Origin: Corbicula japonica
Lineage: Eukaryota; Mollusca; Bivalvia; Venerida; Cyrenidae
Assembly (NCBI GenBank): GCA_038501625.1
Contig: JAZAYU010000223.1
Span: forward strand, 186,001-250,000
Length of the DNA: 64,000 bases
Direction: 5' to 3'
Shown here in pieces: positions 61,501-64,000 of this stretch. The notes below the pieces were generated by a model. The model was not told the DNA's origin. It worked only from the letters and a program-made list of their open reading frames with translations, and searched no databases. The translations under genes and the position numbers were made by a program. The number at the start of each line of letters is the position of its first letter. The first letter of the stretch is position 1.

Positions 61501-63664
61501 AAATTCCTCTCCATTGCAGGTTTTAATATCCAACTGTTATGGAAGACAGCTTGGTTCTGTAGAAATAGCTCTTAATCAAGCCACAAAAGAAGTGATTGTG
61601 AGGGTAGAAGCTAGACACGGCAAGTTCCCTGAAGGGGTTGAGCTACGTCTGCCGTATGCGGTGAGTGAACAAAACCTAATGGCCATTTAATTAAGAAATA
61701 AACTCCTAGCATATTAAGCGTTTGGTACAAAGTCTAGAAGGGTCGTCAGTTTTCCTTCAAGCGATGTTTCAAAATACAATCATCTTTAGTGATAAATCGG
61801 TCACATCCGGATGTGGAAATGCATGTTCCTTTGGGAAATTTGGTTAACTTTTTTATATATTTCATAGGTTAACATGTAACTGTAACCATATTTTGAAACA
61901 CATTTAAGACTTCGTTGCCAACGCCAGCAGAAAACAAGATACACAATACACAATATACATGCAGTACTAGCACTAAATTTATCTCTACTCAAGTGACATG
62001 AACAGACGAAATTTCAATATGAACCGATTTTAGAGTTTGGTAAAGTATCGCATGCGACAACATTTGGCATTTCTTGACCTATATATTAATCACGAATTTG
62101 CGAATGTACGAAAAACCTAAAGAATTACATTACATTCACTGGGAAATGGATAAGCCATGATTTTCTCAAAGACATACCAGCTCTGACGCATTATGTGCAG
62201 AACATGGGAGTATAATGTATATATCAAATTTTTTAGGAGAAGAAATGGAAGAACGTAACAATGTCATATGACGGTAATATGGTCACTGCTCAGGTTGACG
62301 AGGAATTCGCTAATGTCCCATTGAAAGGTAAACGTATTTTTGTGTTGTCCTTGATATTCATAAAACTTAAGATGTTACTTGGATGTGATATTTTCCAGTT
62401 AGATTATTTACAATCAAAACAAGATTATTTACAATCAAAACATTATCGATTTAGTGTTATACGTTGGCTTTTAAAAGTCGCAAGGTACTTCGATTCAGTG
62501 TTGTTTTTTAATCTGTCTCTCGTCACCACGAAGTTCATTCAATCTTTAATCTGGCCAAGATAATTGCACTAAACTAGCGTGTGCCAGCCACACCCTGTCT
62601 ATCTTATTAACATAAATTATCTTATTTATTGTGAAAGGGGCACCACATGGCTGCATTTAAGATTATGGCCGACTAAAACAAAATTTCCCAAAATTTGATT
62701 TGTGATGAATAAGGTGCCACAATAATTATATTTATGTGATAATTATATTTAACCTCGTATGTACTTACCGTAAAAACAGACATACAGTTAAACGAATGAG
62801 TAAGTAATGCAAAATGACACATTGTAAGACAGATTTATCTTGTTTTATCCATGGCATGCACCGAAGCAGGATGTATGCAGTAGCACGGGCGTAATTATGC
62901 GTACGGCAAATACACAAATGTGTACAGCGTCTAAAACTCGAAAGAACATTAGGGGCTCTCCACCCCCATCCCCTCCCCCCACACACCCTCCATTCTCCAA
63001 GTCAACCCATTTTAACTGTGCATATAAATATATAGATAAAAGCATTAGAAAGTTTGTGTATTCTTTTTGAATTTTTAAAATGAACCATTTTATTCCAGGA
63101 CACATAACAACACGATACAACGGTCTGTTGATAGGAAGTTGTAATGGGCGGGGCTACGTCGGATACATAGATGACGTAAGTACTTGTCGCGTTTTTAATG
63201 GATCCCTAAGCGTTGTGCAACAGTATATCATCGTAATTCATTAGTCTTTTTCCAGATATGCGTTATAAATGAGTTAATAAATCAAAAGTTTTTCAAATGA
63301 TTAATTTCCGGTTATGTTAATATGTGTCAAAGAATTTAACTTTTTTTTTCATATGTACCGTCTTGTTTTGCTTAGTTCTTACTTTGTTACTTAGAAAGGA
63401 AATATTACCGGGACAAAGAATATTTCCTGATCATATTTTGGGTTATTATTTATAGTAGTTGAATAATAATAGGTGTTCTTTGGAGGGGCTTCGATATCAT
63501 TATTACCAACACAATAATTGGTGCGGCTTAAATACGGTTTCGTCTTATTACCTATTCTATCAAACAATAACTGGTCGTGATTTTTCGAATTGCGATACCA
63601 AAAATACTAAAAATAACAAAGTAGACTTTTCTGTTAACTAAATCGGAACTTGTACATACCGTCG

Positions 63665-63709
<45 letters not shown>

Positions 63710-63839
63710 CTTTCAGTTGCGTCTGTTCCGTTGCCTGTTTGACAACCAGGGTAGATTTAACACTCTCCAGAACGGTGGAATGAGTGGAATGGGCAGAATG
63801 GGCGCCATGGACCCTGCTGCTACCCTCAATATGCCTTAA
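49932..63839 (+). CDS. Pif-like secreted shell-matrix-type protein, two chitin-binding modules plus laminin-G-like domain
   Basis: Nine coding exons with GT-AG borders join in frame to 373 residues: 49932-49992, 57697-57849, 58797-58895, 59832-59978, 60532-60761, 61520-61660, 62237-62327, 63099-63175, 63717-63839. Residues 1-17 form a signal peptide ([15 protein letters not shown], cleavage likely before QQ). Two chitin-binding modules have matching cysteines: C23, C49, C60, C62 and C106, C131, C142, C144. A linker of about 43 residues separates them. Residues 155-341 form a laminin-G-like beta sandwich with cysteines at 155, 236, 322 and 339 and possible N-glycosylation sites N186 and N283. 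A Met/Gly-rich tail ([12 protein letters not shown]) follows. The domain order resembles the C-terminal half of Pif-type nacre proteins, which bind chitin and organise calcium carbonate; no von Willebrand A exon is seen. A role in an extracellular chitin-based matrix is inferred. No AATAAA precedes the window end. Confidence 0.85.
49993..50898. other. Intron 1 of the Pif-like gene, first part
   Basis: AT-rich; no exon with suitable phase-1 borders was recognised. A 60-codon frame at 50720-50902 runs into the minisatellite and is unsupported. Confidence 0.45.
50899..51945. repeat. Minisatellite of 23-bp and 25-bp units, 44 copies, in intron 1
   Basis: The unit is taggatgttgataacatggc plus cca(a); a spacer of either ccaat (23 bp) or ccaaaat (25 bp) follows. 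Four units carry gaaaac in place of gataac (units 2, 9, 11, 19). The final five units are degenerate. 51001-51240 and 51241-51480 are 240-bp copies of the same ten-unit block with a single mismatch (51151 against 51391). The minus strand lacks stop codons in all three frames, which produces three overlapping frames of over 300 codons that are not genes. Confidence 0.95.
52121..52164. repeat. 44-bp hairpin repeat, copy 2
   Basis: Same 44-bp segment as at 7202-7245, with TATAACAC/GTGTTATA stem and loop agat. Confidence 0.7.
52615..52749. mobile_element. 135-bp MITE with perfect 17-bp terminal inverted repeats
   Basis: Begins ACTACACTCCTCCTTGT and ends ACAAGGAGGAGTGTAGT. The interior is AT-rich and non-coding. 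A target duplication is not clear (aaggattt on the left, ggatcgtt on the right). Confidence 0.8.
53138..53165 (+). other. Possible G-quadruplex motif in intron 1
   Basis: Five G runs in 28 nt (gggg, ggggg, ggg, gggg, ggggg) with loops of 1-2 nt, on the coding strand of the Pif-like gene. Confidence 0.6.
53563..53638. repeat. (AT)n microsatellite
   Basis: A pure run of 38 AT dinucleotides. Confidence 0.95.
53640..56600. other. Intron 1 of the Pif-like gene, third part
   Basis: AT-rich and non-coding. Small echoes occur: aaagccgggcca at 54170 and 54216; a 25-bp segment at 54301 shared with 9929; and gatcag-type arms at 54795-54960 (aagtgtagatt / aatctacactt). Short frames (55261-55446, 56080-56274) are unsupported. 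Confidence 0.4.
56640..57030. repeat. Interspersed repeat with gggggcataaaa terminus
   Basis: Ends in acgtacgtacgtac, tatatgcctccc, gggggcataaaa. The preceding part contains tcctgcttgatcatctgtgc and ccataactctgg. Its gggcata terminus resembles the repeat end near 7190. From memory such repeats are widespread in bivalves. Confidence 0.5.
57697..57849 (+). CDS. Pif-like gene exon 2 (chitin-binding module 1)
   Basis: Acceptor ctttttgcag ends at 57696 and donor GTAAGT starts at 57850. It encodes residues 22-71, from GCLLKAVDG to GWVDNPINR, with four cysteines spaced C-X25-C-X10-C-X-C. Phase 1 at both ends. Confidence 0.85.
57881..57961. mobile_element. Palindromic MITE, copy 1 (right arm only), intron 2
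   Basis: Carries the right arm tcgccatttcagccaatcat, atgcttgagatttgagactg and gatcttgggcacgggt. The left arm is missing. It lies 31 bp after the exon 2 donor. Confidence 0.7.
58010..58537 (+). mobile_element. LINE 3' end fragment with (TTA)n tail, intron 2
   Basis: Near 58095-58190 the plus strand encodes, with frame changes, [15 protein letters not shown] and [11 protein letters not shown], the W(N).(I/L)P...FKK..K..L tail of LINE polymerases. An AT-rich 3' UTR follows, then aataaagaatttatta leading into a pure (TTA)n run at 58486-58537, the usual simple-repeat end of such elements. Confidence 0.65.
58486..58537. repeat. (TTA)n microsatellite
   Basis: About 17 TTA repeats at the end of the LINE fragment. 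Confidence 0.9.
58797..58895 (+). CDS. Pif-like gene exon 3 (linker)
   Basis: Acceptor atttag at 58791-58796; donor GTATGT at 58896. It encodes a Gly/Pro/Val-rich linker ([17 protein letters not shown]) without cysteine. Phase 1 at both ends. Confidence 0.8.
59053..59191. mobile_element. Palindromic MITE, copy 2 (complete), intron 3
   Basis: A nearly full palindrome: gtgcccaaggttataaaact, gaaaccagtctcaaatctca, agcatctga facing tcagatgct, tgagatttgagactggtttc, then tataacct and cccagg. Arms are about 65 bp, and the centre holds gccatttcagcc. Confidence 0.85.
59832..59978 (+). CDS. Pif-like gene exon 4 (chitin-binding module 2)
   Basis: Acceptor cctttacag ends at 59831 and donor GTAGGT starts at 59979. 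Cysteine spacing C-X24-C-X10-C-X-C is nearly that of module 1, with aromatic residues in the middle (FILGFDWMI). Phase 1 at both ends. Confidence 0.85.
59996..60117. mobile_element. Palindromic MITE, copy 3, intron 4
   Basis: Same family: left arm from ccagtctcaaatctcaagca (shortened), centre tggcgac/gtcgcca, full right arm to aaccttgggcacgggtc. Starts 17 bp after the exon 4 donor. Confidence 0.85.
60532..60761 (+). CDS. Pif-like gene exon 5 (laminin-G-like domain, part 1)
   Basis: Acceptor ttgaacag ends at 60531 and donor GTTTGG starts at 60762. It encodes alternating beta-strand sequence ([25 protein letters not shown]) typical of the start of a concanavalin-A-like sandwich, and one N-glycosylation site (NVS). 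Phase 1 in, phase 0 out. Confidence 0.85.
60952..61303. repeat. 35-bp minisatellite, 10 copies, in intron 5
   Basis: The ctagtctctcag core recurs at exact 35-bp spacing: 60971, 61006, 61041, 61076, 61111, 61146, 61181, 61216, 61251, 61286. Units differ by single bases only. Confidence 0.95.
61520..61660 (+). CDS. Pif-like gene exon 6 (laminin-G-like domain, part 2)
   Basis: Acceptor ccattgcag ends at 61519; donor GTGAGT at 61661. It encodes [30 protein letters not shown] and VELRLPYA. Phase 0 at both ends. Confidence 0.85.
62237..62327 (+). CDS. Pif-like gene exon 7 (laminin-G-like domain, part 3)
   Basis: Acceptor aattttttag ends at 62236; donor GTAAAC at 62328. It encodes [20 protein letters not shown], the W..V.V.YDG..V...VD pattern characteristic of laminin-G-like domains. 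Phase 0 in, phase 1 out. Confidence 0.85.
62958..62990 (-). other. Possible G-quadruplex motif on the minus strand, intron 7
   Basis: C runs ccccc, cccc, cccccc and ccc within about 33 nt give a G-quadruplex pattern on the template strand of the Pif-like gene. Confidence 0.5.
63099..63175 (+). CDS. Pif-like gene exon 8 (laminin-G-like domain, part 4)
   Basis: Acceptor tattccag ends at 63098; donor GTAAGT at 63176. It encodes [18 protein letters not shown], the L.IG......F.G.IDD element that closes laminin-G-like domains. Phase 1 in, phase 0 out. Confidence 0.85.
63666..63706. repeat. (ATT)n microsatellite next to the exon 9 acceptor
   Basis: About 13 trinucleotides end 10 bp before the acceptor AG at 63715-63716. 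Confidence 0.9.
63717..63839 (+). CDS. Pif-like gene exon 9 (last strand and Met/Gly-rich tail)
   Basis: Acceptor actttcag ends at 63716 and TAA lies at 63837-63839. It encodes LRLFRCLFD, the final strand of the domain, then a low-complexity tail rich in Gly, Met and Asn. An (ATT)n run ends only 10 bp before the acceptor. Confidence 0.85.
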   Translation: MRLFRCLFDNQGRFNTLQNGGMSGMGRMGAMDPAATLNMP

Positions 63840-64000
63840 TGCCGAGTCGGCGCTACCATCGACACTCCTACAAATATCATCTCACTAACTTAGTGTGTCA
63901 CACATTATCTATCACGCTAAATAACTAACATAAAACATCTACCATAGCATGTGTAATGCCATCGACAGGTCCACATGTAATGCCTCTTGGAGGCCAAATA
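63840..64000 (+). other. 3' UTR of the Pif-like gene, open at the window end
   Basis: Follows the stop directly. No AATAAA is present before 64000. Confidence 0.6.

Noticed and set aside
1..64000. CRISPR array, operons or bacterial insertion
   Set aside because: Tandem arrays here lack unique spacers, genes are split by introns, and all mobile elements are eukaryotic types.

Overview
The window is a gene-poor, AT-rich, repeat-dense stretch of animal nuclear DNA. GT-AG introns, non-LTR, LTR and Penelope-like retroelements, MITEs and minisatellites rule out a prokaryote. A secreted protein with two chitin-binding modules and a laminin-G-like domain, of the kind found in shell matrices, points to a mollusc, most likely a bivalve. 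The species cannot be told from the sequence.

Two real host genes can be supported. (1) On the + strand from 49.9 kb to 63.8 kb, nine coding exons join in frame into a 373-residue secreted protein: signal peptide, two four-cysteine chitin-binding modules, laminin-G-like domain and a Met/Gly-rich tail. It resembles the C-terminal part of nacre Pif-type proteins but no von Willebrand A domain is seen. Its introns hold a 1-kb minisatellite, a 35-bp minisatellite, LINE debris and three copies of one palindromic MITE. (2) On the - strand at 10.5-12.5 kb lies a long open exon (about 637 codons) for a protein I do not recognise, containing a diverged internal duplication of about 150 residues.

Everything else is mobile DNA or its remains. 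0-10 kb: old repeats, a TIR fragment and degenerate tandem repeats. 12.5-13.9 kb: interspersed repeat family A and a LINE end. 15.4-21.1 kb: a large fold-back element (family X) whose left arm is interrupted by a Penelope-like (PLE) reverse transcriptase copy, followed by an inverted PLE 3' end. 22.2-29.1 kb: four degenerate copies of a roughly 1.3-kb unit (repeat B), split by a hAT-type element with a perfect 8-bp target duplication and by 5'-truncated PLE ends. 31.5-35.2 kb: a BEL/Pao LTR retrotransposon with an internal deletion and a PLE inserted in its 3' LTR. 36.6-38.5 kb: repeat A copies and a PLE 5' part. 39.5-43.5 kb: the longest PLE copy, cut in two by a 1.63-kb TIR element. 44.3-45.1 kb: a Ty3/gypsy-like LTR with PBS and a gag start. 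48.2-48.8 kb: tRNA-like (SINE-type) sequence and a 60-bp minisatellite.

The two host genes show no functional link. The most interesting content is the VWA-less Pif-like gene, the unknown duplicated-domain gene and the layered record of nested insertions.
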